Source: Flavobacterium sp. ACN2
Lineage (GTDB): Bacteria > Bacteroidota > Bacteroidia > Flavobacteriales > Flavobacteriaceae
Direction of reading: 5' to 3'
Length of the DNA: 64,000 nt
NCBI RefSeq assembly: GCF_002303885.1
Contig: NZ_MRCM01000004.1
Coordinates: 1 to 64,000, forward strand
The notes under the pieces are model-generated. The model searched no databases and was not told where the DNA came from. It was given only the letters and a program-made list of their open reading frames with translations. Shown here one piece after another: positions 25,312-34,894 of this stretch. A program made the position numbers and the translations under genes. Numbering within the stretch: the stretch's first letter is position 1; every line of letters starts with the position of its first letter.

Positions 25312-25941
25312 ATGGATGAGATATTGAAATATTTTCCCAATTTGACCGATCTTCAAATCGAACAGTTTCAAAAATTAGACTTATTATATCACGATTGGAA
25401 TGAAAAAATCAATGTTATTTCGCGCAAAGACATTGATTCGTTATACACAAAACATATTTTGCATTCGTTAGGAATTGCTAAGATTATGAAATTTGAGCCT
25501 GGAGCGACAGTTCTAGATGTGGGAACGGGAGGTGGTTTTCCGGGTATTCCATTAGCGATTCTTTTTCCTGAAACTCGTTTTTATTTGATTGATGTGATTG
25601 CAAAAAAAATAAAAGTAGTGCAAGGAGTTGTAGATGCGTTAGAATTAAAGAACGTGAAAGCGGAACAAAAGCGTGCCGAATTGGTAAAAGGTGATTTCGA
25701 TTTTATTGTTAGCCGTGCGGTAACCAATATGCCAGATTTTGTTTCTTGGATAAAAGATAAAATCAAAAAGCAACACAAGCACAAATTAAAAAATGGAATT
25801 TTATATTTAAAGGGTGGAGATTTAGCCGAAGAATTAAAAGATTTTCCGAACGCGACTTTGTATGACTTAGCCGAAATATTCGAGGATGAATTTTTTGAAA
25901 CAAAAAAAGTGGTTCATCTTCCTTTAAAATTTAAGCCTTAA
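25312..25941 (+). CDS. rsmG: 16S rRNA (guanine527-N7)-methyltransferase
   Basis: A 209-aa SAM-dependent methyltransferase acting on G527 in the 530 loop of 16S rRNA. Seen: KINVISRKDID near 33-43, the SAM loop LDVGTGGGFPGIPLAI at 69-84, and VSRAVTNMP near 134-142. Length is standard. It stands alone, not beside gidA as in many bacteria. Loss of RsmG in other bacteria gives low-level streptomycin resistance. Confidence 0.96.
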   Translation: MDEILKYFPNLTDLQIEQFQKLDLLYHDWNEKINVISRKDIDSLYTKHILHSLGIAKIMKFEPGATVLDVGTGGGFPGIPLAILFPETRFYLIDVIAKKIKVVQGVVDALELKNVKAEQKRAELVKGDFDFIVSRAVTNMPDFVSWIKDKIKKQHKHKLKNGILYLKGGDLAEELKDFPNATLYDLAEIFEDEFFETKKVVHLPLKFKP

Positions 25942-25949
25942 TTTGATAT

Positions 25950-25982
25950 AAAAAACCGGAAAGAATTTCTTTCCGGTTTTTG
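25950..25982. terminator. Bidirectional terminator after rsmG
   Basis: AAAACCGGAAAG (from 25952) pairs with CTTTCCGGTTTT (ends 25980), with A and T runs on both sides. It serves rsmG and the converging hypothetical gene. Confidence 0.9.
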
Positions 25983-25997
25983 AATTAATAGGCCTAA

Positions 25998-26729
25998 CTA
26001 AGATGCTTTTTTAGAAAAATCTAAGAAAGGATTTGCTTTTATATTTAAATTATCAATGAAATTATGAATTGAGTTTTCAGAAGCTTCAATGGTGTATTGG
26101 AATTCTGAATCAAAGAAAAACTCTCTAGAAATTATAGGTTCGTTTGAAGAATCGTAAACAGCTTCATCGCTTTGGTCTAATTCATCGTTTTTGTATGGAT
26201 TAGGATGAGAGTGAATTAAATTTATAATGGACTGACTAAACCACTTGTCAAATTTTTTCTTTTTAGGAGTAATATGACGTGCAAGAAGAACCAGGCCAAT
26301 AAGTTCGCTTTGTAAAAAGTAAGAACCTTTTCTGTATCTCACATCAATCATTCTAACATTCATTAAGGCAATCCATAATGCGCCATTTACTGGACCTGAA
26401 GCAGATATTTCAAAATCTGTATCAAATAATAAGGGGTTTGTTTGTTCGCGGTTATTAATGGAACACCAAAGTGCTTCAATACGTTTCTGTGTATCGGTTG
26501 TTGCTTGAGTGTACCCTGTAAAACGCCAATAAATCCATTCTAGCAATGCAGCAGTTAAACCAATTGATCCCTTGTGATTAATTTGCATTAGAGTGTCTTC
26601 AAGGTTAATATTTTCTTCTGATGGATCTAAAAGTTCGTTTATTTTTCTTTTTGTCCATTTGTAATCTATTGGATGTCCAATACTTTTTGATTCCATAATA
26701 ATCTTAGGAACATTGTTTAGATTTCTCAT
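25998..26729 (-). CDS. Hypothetical protein, 243 aa
   Basis: I do not recognise a family. It is a soluble, mainly helical protein with a tryptophan-rich centre (LLEWIYWRFTGY) and a polar acidic stretch near the C-terminus (DELDQSDEAVYDSSNE). The frame is open to a TTG at 26816, but a perfect -7 box (TAAATTTG, 26780-26787) lies inside that extension, so the ATG at 26729 is preferred; 26696 is also possible. It is transcribed alone. Confidence 0.7.
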   Translation of the reverse strand: MRNLNNVPKIIMESKSIGHPIDYKWTKRKINELLDPSEENINLEDTLMQINHKGSIGLTAALLEWIYWRFTGYTQATTDTQKRIEALWCSINNREQTNPLLFDTDFEISASGPVNGALWIALMNVRMIDVRYRKGSYFLQSELIGLVLLARHITPKKKKFDKWFSQSIINLIHSHPNPYKNDELDQSDEAVYDSSNEPIISREFFFDSEFQYTIEASENSIHNFIDNLNIKANPFLDFSKKAS

Positions 26730-26779
26730 TCTTATATTGTTTATTGTATTAAATCTTTTAAGACCGTTTAAGATTGAAG

Positions 26780-26787
26780 CAAATTTA
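26780..26787 (-). promoter_or_regulatory. -7 box of the hypothetical gene (TAAATTTG)
   Basis: Perfect TAnnTTTG on the minus strand. TTG candidates upstream are at 26 bp, slightly far. It decides the downstream start codon. Confidence 0.5.
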
Positions 26788-26949
26788 TAAGGATGATTTT
26801 TTTTTGACTGGAACAAAAAGTTTTTAAAGTATTAAAATAAGGCAAATAAGTTTTTTAAAGTGCTGATTTTTAAATAAATAAGAAAAGTATTACAAAAATA
26901 TAATGTGCAGAAGGAGGTGCGTTTTTTATATAATTCTAATTGCAAAAGC

Positions 26950-26986
26950 AAAAGCGGAAATTTCAAATGAAATTCCCGCTTTTTTA
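26950..26986 (-). terminator. Terminator of pruA
   Basis: Minus strand AAAGCGGGAATTTC pairs with GAAATTTCCGCTTT with a short loop. It lies 23 bp past the pruA stop. Confidence 0.85.
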
Positions 26987-27008
26987 TAATCTAAACTCTA
27001 AAATCAGA

Positions 27009-28634
27009 TTAACCTAAGAATGGATATCTGTAATCTTCTGGAGTTACAAAAGTTTCTTTGATAGTTCTTGGAGAAGCCCAACGCAATAAGTTCAATGCAG
27101 AACCTGCTTTATCGTTAGTTCCAGAAGCTCTTGCTCCACCAAATGGCTGCATACCTACAACAGCTCCAGTTGGTTTGTCATTAATATAGAAGTTACCAGC
27201 TGAGTTTTGTAATTTAGTAGTTGCTACTTCAATTGCATAACGATCTTGGCTGAAAACAGCTCCTGTTAAAGCATACTCAGAAGTAGTATCTACTAATTCA
27301 AGAGTTTCTTCCCATTTATCATCTTCGTAAACATAAATCGTGATAACTGGTCCAAACAACTCAGTTTCCATTGTAGTATATTTAGGGTTTGTAGTTACAA
27401 TAACTGTTGGCTCAATAAAGTATCCTACAGATTTATCGTAATTTCCTCCAACGATAATTTCAGCGTCAGCATCTTTTTTTGCTTGGTCAATGTAGCTAGC
27501 TAATTTGTCAAAAGAACCTTCGTGAATAACTGCTGTAATGAAGTTTCCAAAATCCTCTGGAGAACCCATTTTCATAGATTTTACATCAGTAATTAATTGC
27601 TCTTTTACGGCTGGCCATAAACTTTGCGGAACATAAGCTCTAGATGCTGCAGAACATTTTTGTCCTTGGAATTCGAAAGCTCCACGAGTAATTCCTGTAG
27701 CTACTTGTTTTACGTTTGCACTTGGGTGAGCAATGATAAAATCTTTACCTCCGGTTTCACCAACAATTCTTGGATATGTCTTATAGTTATTGATGTTTGC
27801 TCCAATTTTAGCCCAAATATCTTTAAATACGTGAGTTGAACCAGTAAAGTGTACTCCAGCAAAATCACGACTTGCTAAAATTGTATCGGTAATCATTAAA
27901 GCATCTCCGAAAACTACGTTGATAACTCCGTCCGGAACTCCAGCTTCTTTGAAAACATCGATGATAACTTTTGCAGAGAATACTTGGCTATCACTTGGTT
28001 TCCAAACCACAACGTTACCCATCATGGCAGCACTTGCAGGAAGATTTGCAGCAATAGCAGTAAAGTTAAAAGGAGTAATAGCGTAAACAAAACCTTCTAA
28101 TGGTCTGTATTCTACACGATTCCAAACAGTAGAATCTGATTTTGGCTGATCGTTGTAGATTTGAGTCATAAACTCAACATTATAACGTAAAAAGTCGATT
28201 AATTCACAAGATGCATCAATTTCTGCTTGGTGAATATTTTTAGATTGACCAATCATTGTAGCAGCGTTAATACGAGCTCTGTATGGTCCAGCGATAAGTT
28301 CTGCAGCTTTTAAGAAAATAGCAGCACGTTGTTCCCATGCCATGTTAGCCCATGCTTTTCTTGCTTCAAGTGCATTAGCAATTGCTTTTTCAATATGTTG
28401 TTTTTCAGCTAAATGGTATTTCCCAACAACGTGTTTGTGGTTGTGTGGAGCTGTAATGTTTCTTGTATTTCCAGTTCTAATTTCTTCGTTTCCAATATAT
28501 AAAGGAACGTCAATTTGAGAATTCCACATTGTGGTATAAGCAGCCTGAACAGCAGCTTTTTCTGGTGAGTTTGGTGCGTAGCTCTTTACAGGCTCGTTTA
28601 CCGCTTTTGGTACATGAAAAAATCCTTTAAGCAT
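27009..28634 (-). CDS. pruA: L-glutamate gamma-semialdehyde dehydrogenase (P5C dehydrogenase)
   Basis: A 541-aa NAD-dependent aldehyde dehydrogenase, second step of proline catabolism to glutamate. Seen: GETGGKDFII (catalytic Glu region), EFQGQKCSAASRAYVP with the catalytic Cys, and FTGSTHVFKDIW for NAD binding. This is the monofunctional eukaryote-like form with no PutA proline dehydrogenase domain. I chose the ATG at 28634 (family start KGFFHVP) over the TTG at 28661. Confidence 0.95.
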   Translation of the reverse strand: MLKGFFHVPKAVNEPVKSYAPNSPEKAAVQAAYTTMWNSQIDVPLYIGNEEIRTGNTRNITAPHNHKHVVGKYHLAEKQHIEKAIANALEARKAWANMAWEQRAAIFLKAAELIAGPYRARINAATMIGQSKNIHQAEIDASCELIDFLRYNVEFMTQIYNDQPKSDSTVWNRVEYRPLEGFVYAITPFNFTAIAANLPASAAMMGNVVVWKPSDSQVFSAKVIIDVFKEAGVPDGVINVVFGDALMITDTILASRDFAGVHFTGSTHVFKDIWAKIGANINNYKTYPRIVGETGGKDFIIAHPSANVKQVATGITRGAFEFQGQKCSAASRAYVPQSLWPAVKEQLITDVKSMKMGSPEDFGNFITAVIHEGSFDKLASYIDQAKKDADAEIIVGGNYDKSVGYFIEPTVIVTTNPKYTTMETELFGPVITIYVYEDDKWEETLELVDTTSEYALTGAVFSQDRYAIEVATTKLQNSAGNFYINDKPTGAVVGMQPFGGARASGTNDKAGSALNLLRWASPRTIKETFVTPEDYRYPFLG

Positions 28635-28707
28635 GTTATTTAAAATTTGTGAATTAGACAATTTAAAGTTAGACGATTTGTTTTGTTACGAATAATCTAA
28701 CGCTGCA

Positions 28708-28741
28708 CAAAAGTACAAAGGATAAATTAATAAATTGACAA
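28708..28741 (-). promoter_or_regulatory. Promoter of pruA
   Basis: Minus strand TTG (28739-28741), 23 bp, TACTTTTG (28708-28715), 74 bp before the ATG. Confidence 0.45.
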
Positions 28742-28787
28742 TTTTATGATTAAGATAACGATAAAAGCTATAGATGTAGACTATATC

Positions 28788-29174
28788 TTAATTTAATGCA
28801 AAAGGAGCGCACATTCTAAAAGTAGGAACAATTACTTTGAATGTTTTTGTGGTAGTAAAATTGATCATATTGAAATGACCTTTCATTGCGCCATAAGGAG
28901 ACGATAATAAACACCCAGAGCTGTAAGTGTGGTTTTCGCCAGGTTTTAGAACTGGTTTTTTACCAATTACACCTTCACCATCTACAACTTCTAAATCATT
29001 TAAAGAGTCAAAAATTTCCCAATGACGAGAAGTTAATTGTACAGAATCTTTACTGTGATTTTCGATGGTAACTACGTAGCTAAAAGCAAAATGAATCTTG
29101 TAGTTTTTGAAGTATGTACCTTCAAAACTAGTCAAAACAGATATTTTTATGCCTCGTGTAATTTGAGAAACCAT
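28788..29174 (-). CDS. apaG: ApaG protein
   Basis: A 128-aa fibronectin-III-like beta-sandwich protein of the ApaG family. Seen: ENHSKDSVQLTSRHWEIFDS and GEGVIGKKPVLKPGENHTYSSG, the family signatures, then GAMKGHF. Length is standard. The E. coli protein influences Co2+ resistance and Mg2+ efflux; the molecular activity is not settled. A -7 box TAGCTTTG lies at 29208-29215 (minus). Confidence 0.95.
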   Translation of the reverse strand: MVSQITRGIKISVLTSFEGTYFKNYKIHFAFSYVVTIENHSKDSVQLTSRHWEIFDSLNDLEVVDGEGVIGKKPVLKPGENHTYSSGCLLSSPYGAMKGHFNMINFTTTKTFKVIVPTFRMCAPFALN

Positions 29175-29253
29175 ACTAACGCCGTATATATGTGAGTGTT
29201 ATAGAGGCAAAGCTACGAAAAAAAATCGTTTAAACTAAAACCTTAACATTGTT

Positions 29254-30507
29254 TTAATTGACTATATTGATAGAGTTTGCATTTCCCTTTCCAATTACAC
29301 GCTGATAACGGTCTGTTGCCTCTTTGTAATAAACCAGCACGGTGTACTCGTTTTCAGTCTGATAAAAGTTTCCGTCAATAGCATTTTCAAAGTCAATAAC
29401 CCCTTTTTTATCTGCAACGGTATACTGAAAATTAGTAAAACCTTGTTTGATCATAATAGCTTTTTCAAAAACTCCTTTATCAGTATTATAGTCCATTTTA
29501 TATTCTGGTGAAAGGCTGTAATTGTTGAACATTCCAGTAATATAAATGTCTTTGTTCATTCTAAAAGCGGGAGCAGAAAGAGTGAAATAAACCCAAGCAT
29601 AATCGGCTTCAATGTCGTTGTTAGAACCATTGATATTCTTAACTACAAAATTTCCGTTTACATCTTCATAATTCGTATAAATTTGATTTCCTCTTGCGGC
29701 ATTGGTGTACAAAAACGCATTGTAAATATCATTGTTCGAACCTATTTTTGCAACATTATTATTGGCTGCTCGAATGTCTTTGTTTTCAAAATATAAAAAC
29801 TCATTTCCGCCCCAAAACTGGGTTTCTTTGTCATATTTATAAACCAGCTGATTGCCAATTGTATATTGAGGAACAATGTTTTTTATCTCGGTATGAAAGT
29901 TGCCATTTTGAAGTAAAAGCACTTTTACATTTTGTAGTGGAGTTTGAAAAACAATATCGTTAGATAAAATGGCAAAATCAAGATTCTGTTTGTAATCAAT
30001 ATTACTAAGGTTACGGCTTCTTTTTACTTGAACTCCCACTGTGCAATGGTTTTCATACAAAATGAATTTTCTAGAGAAAATAACTTCTTTGTCTTCATTC
30101 AGAACTCGAAGCATATAATTACCCGAAAGTTTCAGAAGCTGTGTAAACTGATTCGGAAAAGAAAGTCTGTAATGTGTATAAACCTGTAGTGTATTAAACG
30201 AATTCGAAAAATCGGTAATTCTCTGATTATCCATGCCAAGAACATAGTCTGTTTTCGGAATATTTGTTGGAACCCAATTGTAATCGCAATGAATAACTTC
30301 AAAGTAATAATTGGCTTCGTTACCAAATAAATCATCAAATTGAAAGGTAAATGCAGAGCCTAATTCGAAAATAGGAGGGACATTGCTGCCATTCTGGATA
30401 AACGAAACCGTTTTAATATTATACGGTGGGTCGATTTCTTTTTCTTGAGCTTTCGCTAAAGTGAAAATAAAAAGAAAAATAAAGCTTGTATATAAAAATT
30501 TTGGCAT
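29254..30507 (-). CDS. Type IX secretion system plug protein (DUF5103)
   Basis: A 417-aa periplasmic protein with a signal peptide (about 1-19, ending LAKAQ). It matches DUF5103, now known as the T9SS plug family; in Flavobacterium johnsoniae the Plug protein blocks the SprA translocon pore from the periplasmic side. Seen: PPYNIKTVSFIQ opening, HCDYNWVPT, and YFENKDIRAANNNVA. It indicates a type IX secretion system and gliding/secretion capacity in this organism. The longer frame to 30564 lacks a signal peptide at its start. Confidence 0.85.
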   Translation of the reverse strand: MPKFLYTSFIFLFIFTLAKAQEKEIDPPYNIKTVSFIQNGSNVPPIFELGSAFTFQFDDLFGNEANYYFEVIHCDYNWVPTNIPKTDYVLGMDNQRITDFSNSFNTLQVYTHYRLSFPNQFTQLLKLSGNYMLRVLNEDKEVIFSRKFILYENHCTVGVQVKRSRNLSNIDYKQNLDFAILSNDIVFQTPLQNVKVLLLQNGNFHTEIKNIVPQYTIGNQLVYKYDKETQFWGGNEFLYFENKDIRAANNNVAKIGSNNDIYNAFLYTNAARGNQIYTNYEDVNGNFVVKNINGSNNDIEADYAWVYFTLSAPAFRMNKDIYITGMFNNYSLSPEYKMDYNTDKGVFEKAIMIKQGFTNFQYTVADKKGVIDFENAIDGNFYQTENEYTVLVYYKEATDRYQRVIGKGNANSINIVN

Positions 30508-30581
30508 CTTAAAACATTGTAAGATTGTAAATATAACAATTTTATATAACGAAAAAGATGCCATTCTATTGGATTTAACGA

Positions 30582-33485
30582 TTATGAACCCAAAATATAT
30601 TCTAAGTTGCCTTCAATCTCATCATTAATATAGCTTTCTTCTAAAAGGGAATCAGACAATAGTTTTTTATTTTCTTGGAGTTTGATGATTTTTTCCTCAA
30701 CGGTGTTTTTAGAAATAAAACGAATCACATTTACCTTATTCATTTGTCCAATTCTATGCGCACGTCCAACGCCTTGTTTTTCTGCGAAAGGATTCCACCA
30801 AGGATCCAAGAATAATACATAAGAAGCTTTGGTGATATTCAAGCCTACTCCACCAGCTTTTAGCGAAATAAAGAATAACAACGGGTTTTCTTTTTCCTGA
30901 AATAATTTTACTTGCTGTTCTCTTTTATCGGCAGGCGTTTCACCTGTAATTTCGCAAAAATCAATTTTGTTTTCTTTACACCAATCGGTATAAAAACTTA
31001 AATTGGTAACAAACGAACTGAAAATAATCGCTTTCTGTTTTCCTTTTACTAAACTTTCCAAATAATTGGTAACCGCAATATATTTCCCAGAATCAATTTC
31101 AGAATCTGCATCGACCATTTTTGGGTGATTACTCAACTGGCGTAATTTCATCAAAGTATTGATAATGCTAATTTTGTCTGGAGATCCGTCGGTTTTAAGA
31201 AGGAAATTACGAGCTTTAGATTTTTCTTTTTCGTATAATTTTTCCTGTTCAGGATCCATATCACAGTAATAGATCTGTTCTGTTAATTCTGGTAAATCTT
31301 TTAAAACCTGTTCTTTAGTTCGTCGCAAAATATAAGGCTGAATCAAGTTTTTTAATTCTGCTAAAACTTCTTCATTCTGTTTTTTCTCAATCGGATTTTT
31401 AAAATTCTCCATAAAGAAAGCGTAGCTTCCTAAAATCTCCGGATTGATAAATTGCATTTGTGACCATAAATCGTCAAGCGAATTTTCGATCGGCGTTCCG
31501 CTCAAAGCAATTTTATGCCCCGTACTGATTTTATTTATGGCTTTAAAAATTTTAGAATTTTTGTTTTTGATGTACTGGCTTTCGTCCAAAATCAAATAAC
31601 GGAAATCGTATTTTTCTAAAATAGAAATATCTCGGTGAATGATGCTGTAACTTGTAAAAATCAAATCGGTTGAATTGATTCTACTTGCTAAAGATTTTCG
31701 ATCATTCCCCACATATTGCATTTTCGAAAAGTGAGGCGTAAACTTTCCAGCTTCATTAAACCAGTTAAAAACCAGCGAAGAAGGTAGGACGATTAACGCT
31801 TTCAGCGGTTCTCTTTCGATAGTGGTTTCGTTGGCAAACAAATCAAAATTGGTCGTTTTGGTTGTAAAACCTAATTGTTCCTGTACAGAAACCAAAACAG
31901 ATAAGGTTTGCAAGGTTTTTCCAAGTCCCATATCATCGGCCAAACAAGCGCCCATATTGGAATTAAAATGTCCTAAAAGCCATTTTACGCCATCAATTTG
32001 ATACGGTCTTAAAGTTGCTTTTATTAAGTCTGAAGCTGTAAATTCAGCTTGATGAATTTGATCTAAATCATTATCAATTTCTGAGATTCCATCCAAAGCC
32101 GTAAAATTGCTTTTTCGTAATAAAAGAACACCATTTTCTGTTTTAGCTAATTTTGCCAAAGAACCGTATTTGCTAAACCATTCTAGCGGAATCAAAAAGT
32201 AGTTTCCGTCAGGCAATGCAAAAAGTCTTTCTTTGTTTTTTATATTCGGAATAATTTCGCTGAAATTGATTTTATAATTTCCAACGGTAATTATTATTCT
32301 AATGTCAAACCAATCACCAGTTGTTTCTTTTGAAGCAGAAATGGTATGGTTTTCTGTAATGATTTCTTTGCTTTCCAGCTTTAGATTTTCAATGGTAAAA
32401 CCTAAACGTTTCAGTTCTTCTTTATGATTGATAATTAGTTGAATGTTGGTGTATGGATCTGTATTTTCAGTTTCTGAATTTAATCCAAATAATTCGTTTT
32501 TGATTTTGGTTAAACCAATTTCACTTAATTTATCGATATATAAATTTTCGTCAGGATTTCTTTTAAACTGAATTATTTTAGGTTCATTGGCAACGCTGAA
32601 ATCTACAAAAGAATGTGATTTTTTAGCTTTACTTCCGTCAAATGAATAGCCGTTATAATCAAAATAAAGATTGAGATAATAACAGTTTTTGAAGAAATCA
32701 TGAATAGGCTGGATTGTGCACGAAATGATTTTATCACGAAGCTCGATCTCAAAACCAGTTGCTTCAATATCTATTTTCTTTGCAATTTGCGGAATAAAAC
32801 TCTTGAAATAATCATCAACTAATTTGGATGGAATTTCAATAGATTTTTTCTTTAAAAAAGGCATTAATTTTTTTGAATTAAGCTCTTTTAACTGTCCTAA
32901 TTTTTTATTGATAATCAGCCAGCCTGGTTCGTCTAAAAGAATATCAACTTTGCTGTCCATTGGAGGAAAAATAGTTTCATTTTCTTTTAAAGATAGCGTA
33001 TAAGTGATTCCTTCGGCATGTTTGTCAAATTGAATCTGAGGTTCAAAATCAAGAGGCTCAATGCTGATTCGAGAACGATAAAAATCTTTTTCTGGGCCAA
33101 GGTTTAAAGATAAAGGAAATTGTTCTTTTACAATTAAATCGTAAAACGAACTTAAATTGAATTTTAAATGCTGGCGAATGGCAAATTCAATTTTCGAATC
33201 TTTCTGTAAATCAGCAATTGTTTTAGCCGATTTGATTTTTGCGCCGAATTTTTTAAAAATAAATTCAGGTTTAAGAGAGTCGCAAGCGGTTAATATTCTT
33301 TTTGAATTGGAATCTAAATTGTCAAAAATGATTCCGAAACTTTCAAGCACATCTGGACTTGCTTTTTTATCTAAGTATTTGATTTCGCTAGTATTCTCAA
33401 CAATGTACGCGGTTGGTATATAGACATTCAGATTTTTTTCCAAACTGATGTCAAAACAGAACTGAAATGATTTTGTAGGTTCCAA
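30582..33485 (-). CDS. SNF2-family DEAD/DEAH helicase
   Basis: A 967-aa SWI2/SNF2 ATPase. The first ~480 residues are a family-specific region without a SWIM zinc motif. The SNF2 core follows: Walker A DDMGLGKT at 517-524, LDESQYIKN (DEAH-like DESQ) near 630, SGTPIENSLDDLWSQ (motif III). The C-terminal helicase domain shows SLKAGGVGLNITKA and DPWWNPFAEKQGVGRAHRIGQ. Bacterial members of this kind act on nucleic-acid-bound complexes such as RNA polymerase (as in RapA); the target here is unknown. 74 bp separate it from the plug gene. Confidence 0.93.
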   Translation of the reverse strand: MEPTKSFQFCFDISLEKNLNVYIPTAYIVENTSEIKYLDKKASPDVLESFGIIFDNLDSNSKRILTACDSLKPEFIFKKFGAKIKSAKTIADLQKDSKIEFAIRQHLKFNLSSFYDLIVKEQFPLSLNLGPEKDFYRSRISIEPLDFEPQIQFDKHAEGITYTLSLKENETIFPPMDSKVDILLDEPGWLIINKKLGQLKELNSKKLMPFLKKKSIEIPSKLVDDYFKSFIPQIAKKIDIEATGFEIELRDKIISCTIQPIHDFFKNCYYLNLYFDYNGYSFDGSKAKKSHSFVDFSVANEPKIIQFKRNPDENLYIDKLSEIGLTKIKNELFGLNSETENTDPYTNIQLIINHKEELKRLGFTIENLKLESKEIITENHTISASKETTGDWFDIRIIITVGNYKINFSEIIPNIKNKERLFALPDGNYFLIPLEWFSKYGSLAKLAKTENGVLLLRKSNFTALDGISEIDNDLDQIHQAEFTASDLIKATLRPYQIDGVKWLLGHFNSNMGACLADDMGLGKTLQTLSVLVSVQEQLGFTTKTTNFDLFANETTIEREPLKALIVLPSSLVFNWFNEAGKFTPHFSKMQYVGNDRKSLASRINSTDLIFTSYSIIHRDISILEKYDFRYLILDESQYIKNKNSKIFKAINKISTGHKIALSGTPIENSLDDLWSQMQFINPEILGSYAFFMENFKNPIEKKQNEEVLAELKNLIQPYILRRTKEQVLKDLPELTEQIYYCDMDPEQEKLYEKEKSKARNFLLKTDGSPDKISIINTLMKLRQLSNHPKMVDADSEIDSGKYIAVTNYLESLVKGKQKAIIFSSFVTNLSFYTDWCKENKIDFCEITGETPADKREQQVKLFQEKENPLLFFISLKAGGVGLNITKASYVLFLDPWWNPFAEKQGVGRAHRIGQMNKVNVIRFISKNTVEEKIIKLQENKKLLSDSLLEESYINDEIEGNLEYILGS

Positions 33486-33528
33486 GATTTAGGGATTTGG
33501 TTAGGCTTGTATATGAGATTTGGGCAAA

Positions 33529-33573
33529 AAAATAAAGAGTTTTCAAATCTAAATATTTTGAAAACTCTTTATT
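33529..33573 (-). terminator. Terminator of the methyltransferase gene
   Basis: Arms AATAAAGAGTTTTCAAA and its complement TTTGAAAACTCTTTATT around a short loop, directly past the methyltransferase stop. Confidence 0.75.
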
Positions 33574-33596
33574 AAATGAACTTATATGGTGAAAAA

Positions 33597-34370
33597 TTAG
33601 TTTTCCTGTTTAAAGCAAAGCGGAATAATTTCGCCTTTGGCTAAACAGTATTTCTCAACCAATTCTGGTGCAATTTTATTGGTATAATCTTCTTCGATAA
33701 CAATAAATCCAATGCTTCTTAATTTATCGAAATAATCGCGTCCGTAAACACGTACGTGATCGTATTGTCCGAAGATTTTTGCGCGTTCTTTCTGGTCTGT
33801 AATCGAATCATCAGCAAATGTAACTTCGCGAGATAAATCCTGAGGAATCTGTAAAATTGCCATTCCGCCAGGTTTTAAAACACGGTATAGTTCCTGCATT
33901 GCTTTTGTGTCGTCTGGAATGTGCTCTAAAACGTGATTGCATAAAATAACGTCATATTCGTTATCCTTAAAAGGCAAATTACAGATATCTGCTTTTACAT
34001 CGGCCAATGGCGAAAGTAAGTCAGTTGTCGTGTAATCTAAGTTTTTCTGCTTGCGAAATCTTTTGTAAAAAGCTTGTTCCGGAGCAAAATGCAATACTTT
34101 TTTTGGTGCTGTAAAAAAATCAGTCTGATCGTTTAAATACAGCCAAAGTAAACGGTGTCTTTCTAAAGAAAGCGTACTTGGCGAAAGCACATTATTACGC
34201 TGTTTTCCGTATCCGTAAGGCAAAAACGATTTAAAGCTTTTTCCGTCAATCGGATCTGTAAATTTATCTCCTTTTAAAGAGAAAGCTAAAATTGGACGCG
34301 CCACATAACTCAAACGAATTAATAAAGGACGCGGGATTGTATTTAAAACTAATTTGAAAAGTTTTTTCAC
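33597..34370 (-). CDS. SAM-dependent methyltransferase (class I)
   Basis: A 257-aa methyltransferase of the Methyltransf_11 kind. Seen: VLHFAPEQAFYKRF, then VKADICNLPFKDNEYDVILCNHVLEHIPDD (motifs II-IV), LKPGGMAILQIPQD. The N-terminal ~50 residues are hydrophobic and could associate with membrane. The substrate is unknown. A GTG start at 34409 lies inside a dispersed inverted repeat, so I use the GTG at 34370. Confidence 0.82.
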   Translation of the reverse strand: MKKLFKLVLNTIPRPLLIRLSYVARPILAFSLKGDKFTDPIDGKSFKSFLPYGYGKQRNNVLSPSTLSLERHRLLWLYLNDQTDFFTAPKKVLHFAPEQAFYKRFRKQKNLDYTTTDLLSPLADVKADICNLPFKDNEYDVILCNHVLEHIPDDTKAMQELYRVLKPGGMAILQIPQDLSREVTFADDSITDQKERAKIFGQYDHVRVYGRDYFDKLRSIGFIVIEEDYTNKIAPELVEKYCLAKGEIIPLCFKQEN

Positions 34371-34385
34371 AGTTAAATAAATTTG

Positions 34386-34409
34386 AACACGAATTTCACA
34401 AATTGACAC
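34386..34409. repeat. Left inverted repeat flanking the GxxExxY gene
   Basis: AACACGAATTTCACAAATTG and four more bases. The complement of 34871-34894 matches with two mismatches in 24. Confidence 0.75.
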
Positions 34410-34450
34410 TAATTATCGTTGTGGTGAAATTTCACGAACTTTGATTTGGG

Positions 34451-34825
34451 TTATAATATTATTCTTTTGTATTTAAGGCTGTCTTCTCCAAAATTGACTA
34501 ATAAACCAAGTTTGTTTTTTGATGCAGCCAAATAATTTAATGTTTGTTTTATCTCGCTTGTTGTTAATGATGTAATTGCTTTAAGTTCTAAAATAATTTC
34601 ATCGAAAATCACAAAATCTGCAAAATAGTAACTCGGCAATATAATGTCTTTATAAGCGATATTATATCTTAATTCTCGATTATAAGGAATTTCATTTCGT
34701 TTAAATTCATATTCTAAAGCATCACCATAAACCTTTTCATTATGTCCTTTTCCTAGAATTTTATGGACTTCCATACAAATCCCAATAATTTTATAGGATT
34801 CCTCTTTTAGATATAATTCACTCAT
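34451..34825 (-). CDS. GxxExxY family protein
   Basis: A 124-aa protein with the defining motif GHNEKVY (residues ~26-32), preceded by GICMEVHKILGKG and ending with LVNFGEDSLKYKRII. The family is probably nuclease-related (PD-D/ExK-like; ELKAITSLT may hold active-site Glu and Lys) and has an unknown role. Members often sit in variable genomic positions. Here the gene lies between two inverted repeats, separating the methyltransferase from map. Confidence 0.88.
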   Translation of the reverse strand: MSELYLKEESYKIIGICMEVHKILGKGHNEKVYGDALEYEFKRNEIPYNRELRYNIAYKDIILPSYYFADFVIFDEIILELKAITSLTTSEIKQTLNYLAASKNKLGLLVNFGEDSLKYKRIIL

Positions 34826-34870
34826 TCTTCATTCTTTCATTTCAGTGAAATCTCGACAAAATATTATTTC

Positions 34871-34894
34871 GTGTTAATTTGTGAAATTTGTGTT
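34871..34894. repeat. Right inverted repeat flanking the GxxExxY gene
   Basis: GTGTTAATTTGTGAAATTTG and four more bases. It overlaps the map stop codon (34893-34895), so the repeat supplies the end of map. Confidence 0.75.

Noticed and set aside
34386..34894. Insertion sequence around the GxxExxY gene
   Set aside because: There are inverted repeats but no transposase or target duplication that I can see.
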